This document shows positions 1 to 9,416 of a stretch of DNA of 43,671 nucleotides, piece after piece. Below the pieces are notes generated by a model that did not search any database, was not told the origin of the DNA, and saw only the letters and a list, made by a program, of their open reading frames with translations. The stretch is taken from the NCBI GenBank assembly GCA_019118585.1, contig DWYS01000145.1:1-43671 (forward strand). Reading direction: 5' to 3'. Made by a program: the position numbers and the translations under genes. This stretch comes from Candidatus Enterocloster faecavium (GTDB lineage Bacteria > Bacillota > Clostridia > Lachnospirales > Lachnospiraceae). How positions within the stretch are numbered: the first letter of the stretch is position 1; the number at the start of each line of letters is the position of its first letter.

Positions 1-19
1 AGAATGCTGTACTAAAGCG

Positions 20-328
20 TTGACAGAAATCCAGCAGTATCGGGAAATGGACAGAAAACTTCGCCTGCTGACTAATGAGGATGCAGATATGTGGGATGCT
101 TATCGAGCAGTCGGTACCGTGGAAGAGTGCCGGGAAGCGATGGAGAAGCAGAAGGAGAAGAAATGTGTTATAGATCATCGTTCAGACCATATGTATTATA
201 GATGCCCCTCATGCGGACAAATACAATTATCCACATATGCGCATGGATTTTCTAGGCTTGGAAGAATAACAAAGTATTGTGAAAATTGCGGTCAAGCTCT
301 AGCTGAGAAAGAAGGAAAAATAGATTGA
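20..328 (+). CDS. hypothetical phage protein with zinc-ribbon (CPSCGQ...CENCGQ); true 5' end uncertain
   Basis: ORF with two CxxC motifs; only a TTG start in the window. Confidence 0.55.
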   Translation: MTEIQQYREMDRKLRLLTNEDADMWDAYRAVGTVEECREAMEKQKEKKCVIDHRSDHMYYRCPSCGQIQLSTYAHGFSRLGRITKYCENCGQALAEKEGKID

Positions 329-522
329 AACATGATTTATACCACAACGGCAGCGGCGTGAGAGATCCCGTCGCCTGCCGGGCCATAAAAGAAGCGGATC
401 GGCAGCCAGAACAGGTCAGTAAAGCTGTGGAACTGATGAAGCTTACAGCGAAAAATTTTGACTGCGAGGTAGTTGGCCGGATTGTGTTAAGGGATAAGAA
501 AACAGGGAGGGTGTGGCCATGA
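325..522 (+). CDS. hypothetical phage protein
   Basis: ORF overlapping neighbours. Confidence 0.45.
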   Translation: MKHDLYHNGSGVRDPVACRAIKEADRQPEQVSKAVELMKLTAKNFDCEVVGRIVLRDKKTGRVWP

Positions 523-914
523 CGGAAAAGCAGGAACTGCCCTCAGGGGCTTTGGAAAAATTTATCTGCTTTGCAGAAACCTGCCAGGAAAACTACAGGA
601 TTGCCTATTCCTGCGTAGGGGATGAAGACAAAAGGCTTCAGGATCTGTTACATGCATTAGAGTTTACAGATAATAAGTATGACATGCACAATGAGGCTTT
701 AAAACTGTGGATGAGCCGAAAAGAGCGGAGGGTGAAAAAGGATGCTTCTTTGCTGAACCGGGAAATAGCAGAATATTTCCAGGAAGGGAACGGGAAAAAG
801 TTTTTAAATGAGCTTCGCCAGCTGCTGGGCCGGCAGAGGAAAGCAGAGCAGTATCTGGAAGGACGCAGGGAGTACCGAAAGCGGATGCCGGAAGGTGGAG
901 GGAGGAGCTTATAA
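519..914 (+). CDS. hypothetical phage protein
   Basis: ORF, SD-like agggagg upstream. Confidence 0.55.
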   Translation: MTEKQELPSGALEKFICFAETCQENYRIAYSCVGDEDKRLQDLLHALEFTDNKYDMHNEALKLWMSRKERRVKKDASLLNREIAEYFQEGNGKKFLNELRQLLGRQRKAEQYLEGRREYRKRMPEGGGRSL

Positions 915-1165
915 TGGAGCATAACCCGGCAAATGAAATAAAAGAAGTAATGTGGAAGTTTTTAATGGACTATGGACAGCAGCCCAACATTCCGGCATTA
1001 AAGTCTTATGTCTACGATTTGATTCAGATGACAACTCAAAAGACAGCCGGGCAGCGTCAGATAAAGGGTCATATAAGCTGGGAAGAGCTTGATATGACAA
1101 TGATGAGTATTGTAATTGAGGCGACGGCGCTTGTGCTGTCTGGGGAGTTAGACAAGCTGAAATAG
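914..1165 (+). CDS. hypothetical phage protein
   Basis: ORF overlapping preceding stop. Confidence 0.55.
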   Translation: MEHNPANEIKEVMWKFLMDYGQQPNIPALKSYVYDLIQMTTQKTAGQRQIKGHISWEELDMTMMSIVIEATALVLSGELDKLK

Positions 1166-1214
1166 CAGCAGGAAGTTAGGCAGAAGCAGCGCAGGGGCAG
1201 CAGGACAGGAGGAG

Positions 1215-1634
1215 ATGCCATTGAATATTAAAATAACCAGAAAACTGCTGGATGATTACAGAAAAATAAAGCGAGAGATTCCGATATTAGAAATAGAACT
1301 GGAGGAAATGAAAACCACAGATTCCGGCATTGGGAACAGCACAATCCTTGACTACCGGACAGGACAGGCAAGGCCTCAGAGCGTTGTTGGTTTTGATAAG
1401 GAACTTTATGACCGGAGAGAAAGAAGCCTGGAAAAAAAGAAGGCCCAGGTTAAAGCTGTAGAGCAGTGGATCAATCAGATAGAGGAGGGGCAGACACGCT
1501 GTATCTTTCGGATGTACTACATAGATGGAATGACTTGGCTCAAGATAGCAGATAAAACGGGGTATACAGGGAATCCAGATTATGTACGGATAATGATTCG
1601 CGATAAATTTCTTTTAAAATGCGGAATTAAATAA
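1215..1634 (+). CDS. ArpU/DUF1492-like phage late transcription regulator (sigma-70 region 4-like C-terminus)
   Basis: C-terminal CIFRMYYIDGMTWLKIADKTGY; position directly before the packaging module. Confidence 0.65.
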   Translation: MPLNIKITRKLLDDYRKIKREIPILEIELEEMKTTDSGIGNSTILDYRTGQARPQSVVGFDKELYDRRERSLEKKKAQVKAVEQWINQIEEGQTRCIFRMYYIDGMTWLKIADKTGYTGNPDYVRIMIRDKFLLKCGIK

Positions 1635-1636
1635 AA

Positions 1637-1676
1637 AAAGTTCGTTTTATTCGGAAAGTTCGTTTTATAATATAAT
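1637..1676 (+). promoter_or_regulatory. candidate late promoter with two 14-bp direct repeats AAAGTTCGTTTTAT and TATAAT
   Basis: Exact copies at 1637-1650 and 1655-1668, TATAAT at 1671-1676. Confidence 0.55.
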
Positions 1677-1749
1677 GGAAGCCAAAGGCACTCAGGCCGG
1701 CGGCTTTCCTCCCCTAGTTCACATAAATGCCGGGGAGACCCGGCAAGAT

Positions 1750-1822
1750 GGATCTTTAGCTCAGTCGGTAGAGCAGATGGCTGTTAATCATCAAGTCCCA
1801 GGTTCGATTCCTGGAGGATCCG
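1750..1822 (+). tRNA. tRNA-Asn (anticodon GTT)
   Basis: Cloverleaf: GGATCTT/AGGATCC acceptor, D-arm GCTC/GAGC, loop CTGTTAA, T-arm CCAGG TTCGATT CCTGG. Confidence 0.93.
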
Positions 1823-1869
1823 TTGGCAGACGGAAGCCTGCTACCCCATAAAACTTTCCTTTTGTTTTT

Positions 1870-1899
1870 CACCCGGATTTATTCCGGGTGTTTTTTTTG
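1870..1899 (+). terminator. rho-independent terminator after tRNA
   Basis: ACCCGGA-TTTA-TTCCGGGT followed by T-run. Confidence 0.7.
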
Positions 1900-1961
1900 A
1901 TTTATACACAATATGTTGATAAAGATGTGGATAAAAATACTAGATAAAGTATTTAAAACAC

Positions 1962-1990
1962 TTGACATATGGTAAACCCTATGATATAAT
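1962..1990 (+). promoter_or_regulatory. consensus promoter TTGACA-17-TATAAT
   Basis: TTGACA 1962-1967, TATAAT 1985-1990. Confidence 0.75.
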
Positions 1991-2016
1991 ACATGATGTA
2001 AGGAGGTGAGATACAG

Positions 2017-2139
2017 ATGAGAGGCGAAAGCCGAAAAAAGAAAAAGTCCCATAGCAGATTGAAAGCTTGGCTGGCTGAACTGCTAAAGGACTTGATTGTG
2101 GCGATAACCGCCGCGATAGTTTCTAAGCTACTGGAATAG
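2017..2139 (+). CDS. 40-aa basic/hydrophobic peptide, candidate type I toxin-like
   Basis: MRGESRKKKKSHSRLKAWLAELLKDLIVAITAAIVSKLLE; SD aaggaggtgag; own promoter. Confidence 0.6.
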   Translation: MRGESRKKKKSHSRLKAWLAELLKDLIVAITAAIVSKLLE

Positions 2140-2204
2140 TAGCGGAGAGGGGCGAAAGCCCTTCTCTTAATAAAAGTATATCATACTCATCTGTAGAAAA
2201 CAAT

Positions 2205-2324
2205 ATGAAAGAAATTATAAGAATAGCATTGGTTTTTCTTGCGGCTATCTATTTCGGAAAGGCTGCATACTGTACAGTACAAATAATCCGGGAAATATGG
2301 AGGGAGAAAAGAAAATGCCAATAG
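2205..2324 (+). CDS. 39-aa single-TM peptide overlapping the next gene
   Basis: MKEIIRIALVFLAAIYFGKAAYCTVQIIREIWREKRKCQ. Confidence 0.35.
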   Translation: MKEIIRIALVFLAAIYFGKAAYCTVQIIREIWREKRKCQ

Positions 2325-2524
2325 GTAAGCCAAATGCGCAGACAATAGCGTCTGAGAAGTATCAAAAGAAAGTTGGCTACATGACAAAGGGATTTAAAAT
2401 CAAACGGGAAGTAGCAGAACGCTTTGAAAAGGCCTGCGAGGCGGCAGGAGTCAGCCAGGCTGCCCAGATTACAGAGCTGATGCTTTCCTTTGCGAAGGAG
2501 CAGGAAGAAAAGAACAGGAAGTAA
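2315..2524 (+). CDS. ribbon-helix-helix-like small DNA-binding protein
   Basis: ORF MPIGKPNAQTIASEKYQKK...FKIKREVAERFEKACEAAGVS. Confidence 0.5.
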   Translation: MPIGKPNAQTIASEKYQKKVGYMTKGFKIKREVAERFEKACEAAGVSQAAQITELMLSFAKEQEEKNRK

Positions 2525-2529
2525 GGAGA

Positions 2530-2556
2530 GAGCGCCTGAGAGGGCGCTTTTTCCTT
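2530..2556 (+). terminator. rho-independent terminator
   Basis: AGCGCC-TGAGA-GGCGCT followed by TTTT. Confidence 0.6.
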
Positions 2557-2706
2557 TGTCCTGAGCCATGGATGGGGAGTAGGTACTACTTACCCCCTAC
2601 CCCCTATGCGGGGACGCGGAAGGCGCGGTATTTTTGGCTTTCCAGGGAAAAAATTTATGGCACTTCCTTCCGCTTTTGGGAAGCTGCCAGAGGAGGTGAT
2701 CGGGTT

Positions 2707-3234
2707 ATGGTGGTGAATCAAAAACAGCTGGCGGAATGCCTGGGCTTAAGTTCCAGGAGAGTCCGTGGATTAAGGGAAGAGGGGCTTTTTAAGCTGACCC
2801 AGGAGGGAAAAGGATACAACCTGGAAAAGAGCATTCAGGAATACATTGAGTACAAGGTAAATGCGGAAACGGGCAGGCGTGCCCTAATATCAAAAGAGGA
2901 AGTGCAGGCGCAGCACGAGGAAGTGAAGAAACAGATTTCCATATTGAAGCTGAGAAGGCTTCGCAGAGAGCTCCATGAGGCGGCTGATGTGGAGGCCTTT
3001 CTTTCCGACATGCTGACTCGCTTTAAGAACCGGCTGCTTTCCGTTCCGGCTAAACTGGCCATGCAGGTGGCCGGAGAGGAAGACCTCAATCAGATCATCC
3101 AGATTATAAAAAGGGAGCTGCTTTCTGTTCTGGAAGAACTGTCAGAGTATGATCCGGACGAGATCGACGGGCAGCAAATGCCAGAGGAAGAGGATGAGGA
3201 GACAGAAGATGAGGAGGATGAAGAGGAGGAGTGA
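2707..3234 (+). CDS. terminase small subunit (Nu1-like)
   Basis: N-terminal HTH NQKQLAECLGLSSRRVRGLREEGL, coiled coil, acidic tail; upstream of TerL. Confidence 0.75.
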   Translation: MVVNQKQLAECLGLSSRRVRGLREEGLFKLTQEGKGYNLEKSIQEYIEYKVNAETGRRALISKEEVQAQHEEVKKQISILKLRRLRRELHEAADVEAFLSDMLTRFKNRLLSVPAKLAMQVAGEEDLNQIIQIIKRELLSVLEELSEYDPDEIDGQQMPEEEDEETEDEEDEEEE

Positions 3235-5078
3235 CGCGCAGAGAGAAGGCAAGAAGAAAAACACGCCGACTGTTCAGCAGAGTCATCCATTCCATCCTCT
3301 CGGTTCAGGAAGAGATAAAGGTCAGCGAGTGGGCAGCAAGATACCGTGTTCTGGATGAGAGCAGCAACCTGTCAGGGAAATGGTCCAATGATGTGACACC
3401 GTACCTGGTGGAAATTATGGACACCATGAATGATCCGCACATACGGGAAACCTATCTGTGTAAGGGCTCCCAGCTGGGAGGTACGGAGGTACTGATCAAT
3501 ATGCTGGGATACATCATTACAGAGGAGCCTGGGCCGACCATGATTGTGTATCCTTCTGATGACCTGGCAAAAGATATTTCTAATGACAGGCTGAAACCGG
3601 CATTTCGTCTGACACAGAGGATAAAGAAGCAGTTTTTTGAAAACTCTTCAAAGGAACTGAGATTGAAATTTAAAAATATGGTCATCTATCTGCGCGGCGC
3701 AGGTTCTCCATCTAAGCTGTCGTCGAAGGCTATCAAGTATCTTTTCTTCGATGAGATTGACAAGATAGGGGGAGCGTCCAAAAAGGAGGCATCCCCCTAC
3801 AACCTGGCTATGGAGCGTATTAAGACGTTTAAAAGCCAGAGCAAAGTCTATGCCTGCTCGACGCCGACACTGAAAACCAATTATATCTGGCGGCTTCACG
3901 ATGAGGCGGATGAGGTACGGGAATATTTTGTCCCATGTCCCCACTGTGGGGAGATGCAGCAGCTTCTGTTTAAGCAGATTTTATTCTGCAAGGATGAGGA
4001 GGACAAAATGTCTCCCTATGAGAGAGCGCAGACGGCTAAGTATATCTGTCCGGCGTGCGGCTGTGAGATTCTTGATAAGGACAAGCCGAAGATGCTTCGG
4101 GAAGGGGAATGGCGGGCAATCAAGAAAAGGGGAGTTGGAAGGCCGAAGACGGTGGGTTTTCACATTAGTTCCCTCTACAGCGTGTTTGTTACCTGGGCGG
4201 AGGTGGCGGAGGAATTTCTGAAATCCTACAAGGATCCAGAAGAGTTCCAGAACTTTGTCAACAGCTGGCTGGCGGAGCCATGGGAAGATACGAAACTAAA
4301 GACGACGGCAGATCTGGTGAAGGAACGCCAGACGGAGTTCCAGGAGTTTGAGGTTCCCGACTGGGCGATTGAGCTGACGGGAGGCGTGGATGTGCAGGAA
4401 ACCTGCGTTTACTGGGTAATCCGGGCATGGGGAGAGCATTGGACCAGCCAGCTGATTGCCAGAGGACAGGAGACGAACCTCTGGAATGTGGATCCGATTA
4501 TGAACCTGTACTATGAGAAAAGGGATGGAACGCGACTGACGCCATCCCTTGTTTTAGTAGATTCGGGAGATCAGACGGATATGGTCTATGATTTCTGTGC
4601 GGATACGGAAGATTATACGCTGCCCTGCAAAGGAGCCAGCAAGAAGCTGGAGACAGATTACCGTTACAGTACCATTAATAAGCCGGATTCCAGGGCGGAT
4701 GGGATCCGGCTTGTGCTGGTGGATACAGGCAGCTATAAGGATATGATTGCGGCAAAGATGCGGAGGGAAAATGGCACAGGCGCCTGGATGGTATTCCAGG
4801 GGATTGACCAGGAGTATGCGGATCAGGTAACAGCGGAGCACAAGGTAAGCGAACGGCAGGCGAATGGCCGGGTAATTCAGAAGTGGGTTCCCAAGACGGC
4901 CCATGCGGCCAACCATTACCTGGATGCGGAGGTCTATGCGATGGTGGCGGCTGATATTCGGGGAGCCAGAAGATGGCATCTGGAGCGGTATGCGCCGCCA
5001 GAGAAAAAGCCGAAGAAGCCAGGTTCGGTGTCTCAAGAGGAGCAGTGGATCAGGGATAATGAGATTGAAGGATGGTAA
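3231..5078 (+). CDS. terminase large subunit (GpA family)
   Basis: CKGSQLGGTEVLINMLGYIITEEPGPTMIVYPSDDLAK, FFDEIDK, CPHCGE/CPACG motifs. Confidence 0.92.
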   Translation: MTRREKARRKTRRLFSRVIHSILSVQEEIKVSEWAARYRVLDESSNLSGKWSNDVTPYLVEIMDTMNDPHIRETYLCKGSQLGGTEVLINMLGYIITEEPGPTMIVYPSDDLAKDISNDRLKPAFRLTQRIKKQFFENSSKELRLKFKNMVIYLRGAGSPSKLSSKAIKYLFFDEIDKIGGASKKEASPYNLAMERIKTFKSQSKVYACSTPTLKTNYIWRLHDEADEVREYFVPCPHCGEMQQLLFKQILFCKDEEDKMSPYERAQTAKYICPACGCEILDKDKPKMLREGEWRAIKKRGVGRPKTVGFHISSLYSVFVTWAEVAEEFLKSYKDPEEFQNFVNSWLAEPWEDTKLKTTADLVKERQTEFQEFEVPDWAIELTGGVDVQETCVYWVIRAWGEHWTSQLIARGQETNLWNVDPIMNLYYEKRDGTRLTPSLVLVDSGDQTDMVYDFCADTEDYTLPCKGASKKLETDYRYSTINKPDSRADGIRLVLVDTGSYKDMIAAKMRRENGTGAWMVFQGIDQEYADQVTAEHKVSERQANGRVIQKWVPKTAHAANHYLDAEVYAMVAADIRGARRWHLERYAPPEKKPKKPGSVSQEEQWIRDNEIEGW

Positions 5079-5380
5079 AAAGGATGGATGACAGAAAGCT
5101 GTCTCAGAGGAAGGCAGGAGAAGAAAAGACGGTGGAAAAGCCAAAGGAGGAAGCGGGAGACTTTCAGACACCAGGTCAGCAGCTGAGGGTTCTGAACGAA
5201 GCGATTTATTCGATTATGGTTGGAGGACAGAGCTACAGGATAGGCACCCGATCACTTACCAGAGCAGATCTGGCGACGTTAATTTCGGAGCGGAACCGGC
5301 TGGAGGCCCAGGCAGCCCAGACGAATGGTCTGATTTACGGGGCTTATGCGGCGGACTTTGGGTACGACAACAGGAGGTAG
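5072..5380 (+). CDS. gpW-like head-tail connector
   Basis: Position between TerL and portal; RVLNEAIYSIMVGGQSYRIGTRSLTRADLATLISERNRLEAQ. Confidence 0.65.
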   Translation: MVKRMDDRKLSQRKAGEEKTVEKPKEEAGDFQTPGQQLRVLNEAIYSIMVGGQSYRIGTRSLTRADLATLISERNRLEAQAAQTNGLIYGAYAADFGYDNRR

Positions 5381-5382
5381 CC

Positions 5383-6888
5383 ATGAAACAGACATTACTG
5401 GATCGGATGATTGGTGCAGTCAGCCCGAAAGCGGGAGCAAGGAGGGCTGAGTGGAGAAGATATTATGAAGAACAGCGGGGGAACTATGACGCCAGCGATT
5501 CAGGACGTCTGCAAAGCCGCTGGACGACTCAAAATTTGTCTGCGGAGCTTACGGATCGGTTTGAGAGGGATCCAATCCGGGCCAGAACAAGGGATCTGGA
5601 ACGCAACTCGGATGTGATGAACGCGATTCTCAGGGCTTTTAGAAGGAACGTCATCGGCGGAGCCTTGAAAATACGGGTTACGACAGAGGATCAGGAGAGA
5701 AACAAGATATTGGAAACAGCCTGGAAGCGCTGGTGTGAGAAGGATAACTGCGATGTGACGGGGGTACAGAGTTTTACCCAGATCGTAAGAATGCTGATTC
5801 AGAGAAAGATTACGGACGGGGGAGTGCTGATCTTAAAACGGTTTACCAATCAGGGATACCTGCCGTTCCAGCTTCAGATCCTGGAGGTGGATGAGCTGGA
5901 TGTGACTCAGATCCGGCCCAGGGAAAAAGGGAACAAGGTGGTTGGCGGGATTGAATATAACCGTTGGAACCGCCCGGTTGGGTACTGGATAGCCCAGTAT
6001 GATATTGAGGGGTATACGCCGGCAGCTCCGATTTACATTCCAGCGAAGGATGTGATTTTCTATTATTCCAAGAGAAGGCCCTCTCAGGTGAGAGAGATGT
6101 CTGATCTGGCGCCAACCGTCACCCGGATTAAGGACATGAATGAGTTTATCACGGCGGTGACGATTAAGGAGAAGATTGCCGCCTGTCTGGCCGCATTTAT
6201 TAAGAGGATTGGCGGTATGATTCCAGGGAAGCACCGGATGGCTGGGGAGGAAATCAGCTATGAGGGAAAGCGGATTGTGCCGGGGATGATCCTGGAGCTG
6301 AATCCGGGGGATGAGGTACAGACAGTCAATCCTCCGGGCCAGGGAAGCGATGCCACGGGCTTTCTGAAGGCAGTTCAAAGGCTGATTTCTTCAGCTTCCG
6401 GACTCTCCTACGAAGCCACGTCCAGAGACATGTCCGAGACTAATTATTCCAGCGCGAGACAGGGAATGATTGAGGATGCTCTGACTTATGACGAGGAGTG
6501 GGAACTTCTGATACAGGTCCTGGATGAGATTTACGAAACTTTTGTGATTTCCTGCTGGCTGAAGGGGGTTATTTCTGGAGGGGATTTTTGGGAGGATGTG
6601 AGAAAATATACGGCTCATGAATGGGTGAAAAAGCCGAAGCCCTGGATCGATCCGGCGAAAGAGGCCAACGCAAATGCGACGATGCTTAAAACGGGGCAAA
6701 AGACATTCCAGCAGGTTTGCGCGGAAAATGGCCGTGACTGGAAACAGGTGATTGACGAGATGAATGAGGCGAACCGGTATGCAGCTGAAAAGAAAATTGA
6801 CCTGGCTGCCATGCTGGCAGGAGGACCAGGTGTCCAAGAGCCGGGGGAAGAGGAGGAAAAGAAAAATGGAACGAAAACCGATGCATAA
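5383..6888 (+). CDS. portal protein (lambda gpB family)
   Basis: ORF size, position, RARTRDLERNSDVMNAILRAFRRNVIGG. Confidence 0.9.
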   Translation: MKQTLLDRMIGAVSPKAGARRAEWRRYYEEQRGNYDASDSGRLQSRWTTQNLSAELTDRFERDPIRARTRDLERNSDVMNAILRAFRRNVIGGALKIRVTTEDQERNKILETAWKRWCEKDNCDVTGVQSFTQIVRMLIQRKITDGGVLILKRFTNQGYLPFQLQILEVDELDVTQIRPREKGNKVVGGIEYNRWNRPVGYWIAQYDIEGYTPAAPIYIPAKDVIFYYSKRRPSQVREMSDLAPTVTRIKDMNEFITAVTIKEKIAACLAAFIKRIGGMIPGKHRMAGEEISYEGKRIVPGMILELNPGDEVQTVNPPGQGSDATGFLKAVQRLISSASGLSYEATSRDMSETNYSSARQGMIEDALTYDEEWELLIQVLDEIYETFVISCWLKGVISGGDFWEDVRKYTAHEWVKKPKPWIDPAKEANANATMLKTGQKTFQQVCAENGRDWKQVIDEMNEANRYAAEKKIDLAAMLAGGPGVQEPGEEEEKKNGTKTDA

Positions 6889-7513
6889 AAACCCGCAGGG
6901 AGAGAATGATTTCCATCCGGTCCGGTTTATGGAGGCCGGCATACGGGCGGCCGACGGAGAGGAGAACGAAAGACAGTTTGAACTTTCTTTTTCGTCGGAG
7001 GAGCCCTATACCAGGTGGTACGGGGTGGAGATTCTGGATCACTCGGAGGGATGTATGGAACTTTCAAGGCTGCAGAGCATTGGAGTGGTGTTGTTTAACC
7101 ACCGGACAGACCGGGTGATTGGGAAAATTGTCAAAGCCTGGAATGAGGCGGGACGGGGTAAGGCTCTGATTGAGTTTGACGATGATGAGGAGTCGGAGGT
7201 GATCCGAAAGAAAGTGGCGGGAGGAACGCTGAAGGGCGTGTCTGTGGGCTATAGCGTGGATGCCTGGGAGGAGGTAGCAGCAGGTAAGAAGTCCAGCGAC
7301 GGACGGTTTACCGGTCCCTGTTACATTGCGAAAAAGTGGACGCCTTTAGAGGTCAGTGTGGTGTCTGTGCCGGCGGATCCGACAGTGGGCGTTGGGAGAG
7401 GGTATGACGGGCCGGAGATCCAGACGGCGGAGCAGCCGGTGGATCTGGGATTGTTGGAACGGATGGTACAGACAAATGAGAATCTGATGAGAATTCAGAG
7501 GATAGAAGTTTAA
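6866..7513 (+). CDS. prohead protease
   Basis: GVVLFNHRTDRVIGK...GGTLKGVSVGYSV...WTPLEVSVVSVPADPTVGVGR. Confidence 0.85.
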   Translation: MERKPMHKNPQGENDFHPVRFMEAGIRAADGEENERQFELSFSSEEPYTRWYGVEILDHSEGCMELSRLQSIGVVLFNHRTDRVIGKIVKAWNEAGRGKALIEFDDDEESEVIRKKVAGGTLKGVSVGYSVDAWEEVAAGKKSSDGRFTGPCYIAKKWTPLEVSVVSVPADPTVGVGRGYDGPEIQTAEQPVDLGLLERMVQTNENLMRIQRIEV

Positions 7514-7533
7514 CACGAAAGGAAGGCAAGACA

Positions 7534-7776
7534 ATGAAAAACATGGAACAGACCATGAGAGAGGTGGCGGCCGCGCTGACAGGAACGGCAGCGGAAGAAA
7601 TTCCGTCCGGCCCGCTGGAGGAAATCTGCGGTTTTATCGCAGAGCATTATCAGGGGCAGGAGAAGCCGCCATTTGTTCAGGTGGCGGCCCCGGCGGATGC
7701 GGCAGGGGAGACGCCGACGAAGGAGGAGTTTAATAATTTAATTCAGAAACTGAAGGATGCCAAGGTTTTTAAGTAG
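7534..7776 (+). CDS. hypothetical phage protein
   Basis: ORF between protease and capsid. Confidence 0.6.
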   Translation: MKNMEQTMREVAAALTGTAAEEIPSGPLEEICGFIAEHYQGQEKPPFVQVAAPADAAGETPTKEEFNNLIQKLKDAKVFK

Positions 7777-7833
7777 GCATCCTTTTGTTTGCTTTCATTT
7801 ATAAAAGTCAAAGAAAGAAGGAGGACAAAACGC

Positions 7834-9363
7834 ATGACATTACAGGAAATGATTGCCCGCCAGAGGGAACTGACAGAGACTGCCAGGCGGCAGGGGCGAG
7901 GTCTGACAACGGAGGAGCAGAAAGAGTTTGACAGCCTGCAGGCCCAGATTGAGGCTATGCCTGCCGGGAGCCAGAGAGAAAATCAGCCGACAGGAGCCGG
8001 GGATGGAGGAGAAGGTCCGGGAGAGGCTGAAGGCGTTCAGCGAGCAGTTCAGGCTGAAAGAATACGGATCCGGGAGATTACGGCTCTTTGCCAGAGATTT
8101 GGGATGGATTCCCAGCAGTACGTAGAGCGGGGAGATACGCCGGATCAGGTAAGGCAGGCTGTCCTGGAAGAACTGCAGCGCACTAACGGGCCGGTTGGGG
8201 TACGGGTGCTGCAGGATGAGGGAGACAAGAAGAGAGATGCTATCACAGACGGTATCCTGCTTCGCCAGGGAATCCGTGTGGAGAATCCGGCTCCCGGAGC
8301 CAATGATTTCAGGAATGCGACGCTGAAGATGATTGCAGCCGACTGCCTTTCTTCGGAAGAGGGAAATCAGAGAAACTACTATATGGCATCTGCAGACGAG
8401 GTGTATACGGCGCTGATGCAGAGAGCCTTTTATAATCCTGCATCTGCATTTCCGGCCATTATGGACAATGTAATCCGCAAAGCCTATATCGAAGGGCACA
8501 AGACCGCGCCGGTTACGTTTGATCAGTTTACAACAAGAGGCGTTCTGACAGACTTTAAGAAAGCTGATAATTATTACGTACAGGGAGGCTTTGGGGAATT
8601 TCTGGAAGTGCCAGAAAATGGTGAGCTGAAACATACCCTTCCGACCGATGAGAAACTGCCTCAGAGACAGCTGAAAACCTATGGACGCCAGTTTACCATG
8701 AGCCGCCAGGCGTTTATTAATGATGACATGGGAGTGGTCACAACGCTGCCGAACCGGGCGGCAAAGGCTGCCAGAACAACGATTAACACACAGGTTTACC
8801 GCTGCCTGACTGGCTCGCAGAAGATCTATGACGGGAAAACGATTTTCTGCTCAGAACACAAGAATCTGCTGGCAGAAGGAACGCCGATTTCGCAGGAGGC
8901 GGTTCAGTCCATGATCCTGGCGCTTGGGGGCCATAGAAAGGTACAGGATGGTACGGAGCAGGCGATTATCATCCGGCCGGCAGTGATGGTGGTGCCGCTG
9001 GGCTATCAGTTTGCCATGTACACTCTGTTTAACAGTCCTACTATCAGCTCTTCAGGGGATGTAAACCCATTATTCCAGTACAGGGATACGATTCGCGTAG
9101 TAGAGGACGCTACGCTGAATGTTCAGATTAAGTCAGGCAGCCCGATCCCGTGGTTCATGGTGGGGGATAAGAATGATACGGACTTTATCCAGGTAGATTA
9201 CTTAAACGGCCAGGATATACCGAATATCCGCCGGATGGAAGCGCCGGGGCAGCTTGGCTTTGTCTGGGATGTATTTCTGGACTGGGGCATTACGGTCCTG
9301 GATTACCGGGGCGCCGTGAAAAACCCTGGCGTGACGGTAGAATCACCAATCCAGCTGGCATGA
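7834..9363 (+). CDS. major capsid protein (N-terminal scaffold-like coiled coil)
   Basis: Position, size, SD ggagga; capsid-like C-terminal region. Confidence 0.85.
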   Translation: MTLQEMIARQRELTETARRQGRGLTTEEQKEFDSLQAQIEAMPAGSQRENQPTGAGDGGEGPGEAEGVQRAVQAERIRIREITALCQRFGMDSQQYVERGDTPDQVRQAVLEELQRTNGPVGVRVLQDEGDKKRDAITDGILLRQGIRVENPAPGANDFRNATLKMIAADCLSSEEGNQRNYYMASADEVYTALMQRAFYNPASAFPAIMDNVIRKAYIEGHKTAPVTFDQFTTRGVLTDFKKADNYYVQGGFGEFLEVPENGELKHTLPTDEKLPQRQLKTYGRQFTMSRQAFINDDMGVVTTLPNRAAKAARTTINTQVYRCLTGSQKIYDGKTIFCSEHKNLLAEGTPISQEAVQSMILALGGHRKVQDGTEQAIIIRPAVMVVPLGYQFAMYTLFNSPTISSSGDVNPLFQYRDTIRVVEDATLNVQIKSGSPIPWFMVGDKNDTDFIQVDYLNGQDIPNIRRMEAPGQLGFVWDVFLDWGITVLDYRGAVKNPGVTVESPIQLA

Positions 9364-9416
9364 TCGGATAAAAAGAAGGAATGAAAAGAACAGGCAGGAA
9401 AGAAGGAGGAAGAAGG

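Noticed and set aside
2572-2706. N-terminal extension of terminase small subunit (track start 2572)
   Set aside because: Translation does not look protein-like; the HTH begins properly at Met 2707. The C-rich tract could be a packaging site but there is no proof.
3648-8634. Long minus-strand ORFs (for example 4554-5171, 5833-6378, 6391-6942, 7840-8634)
   Set aside because: Shadow ORFs antisense to confident terminase, portal and capsid genes; Arg/Leu/Pro/Ser-rich translations and no SD.
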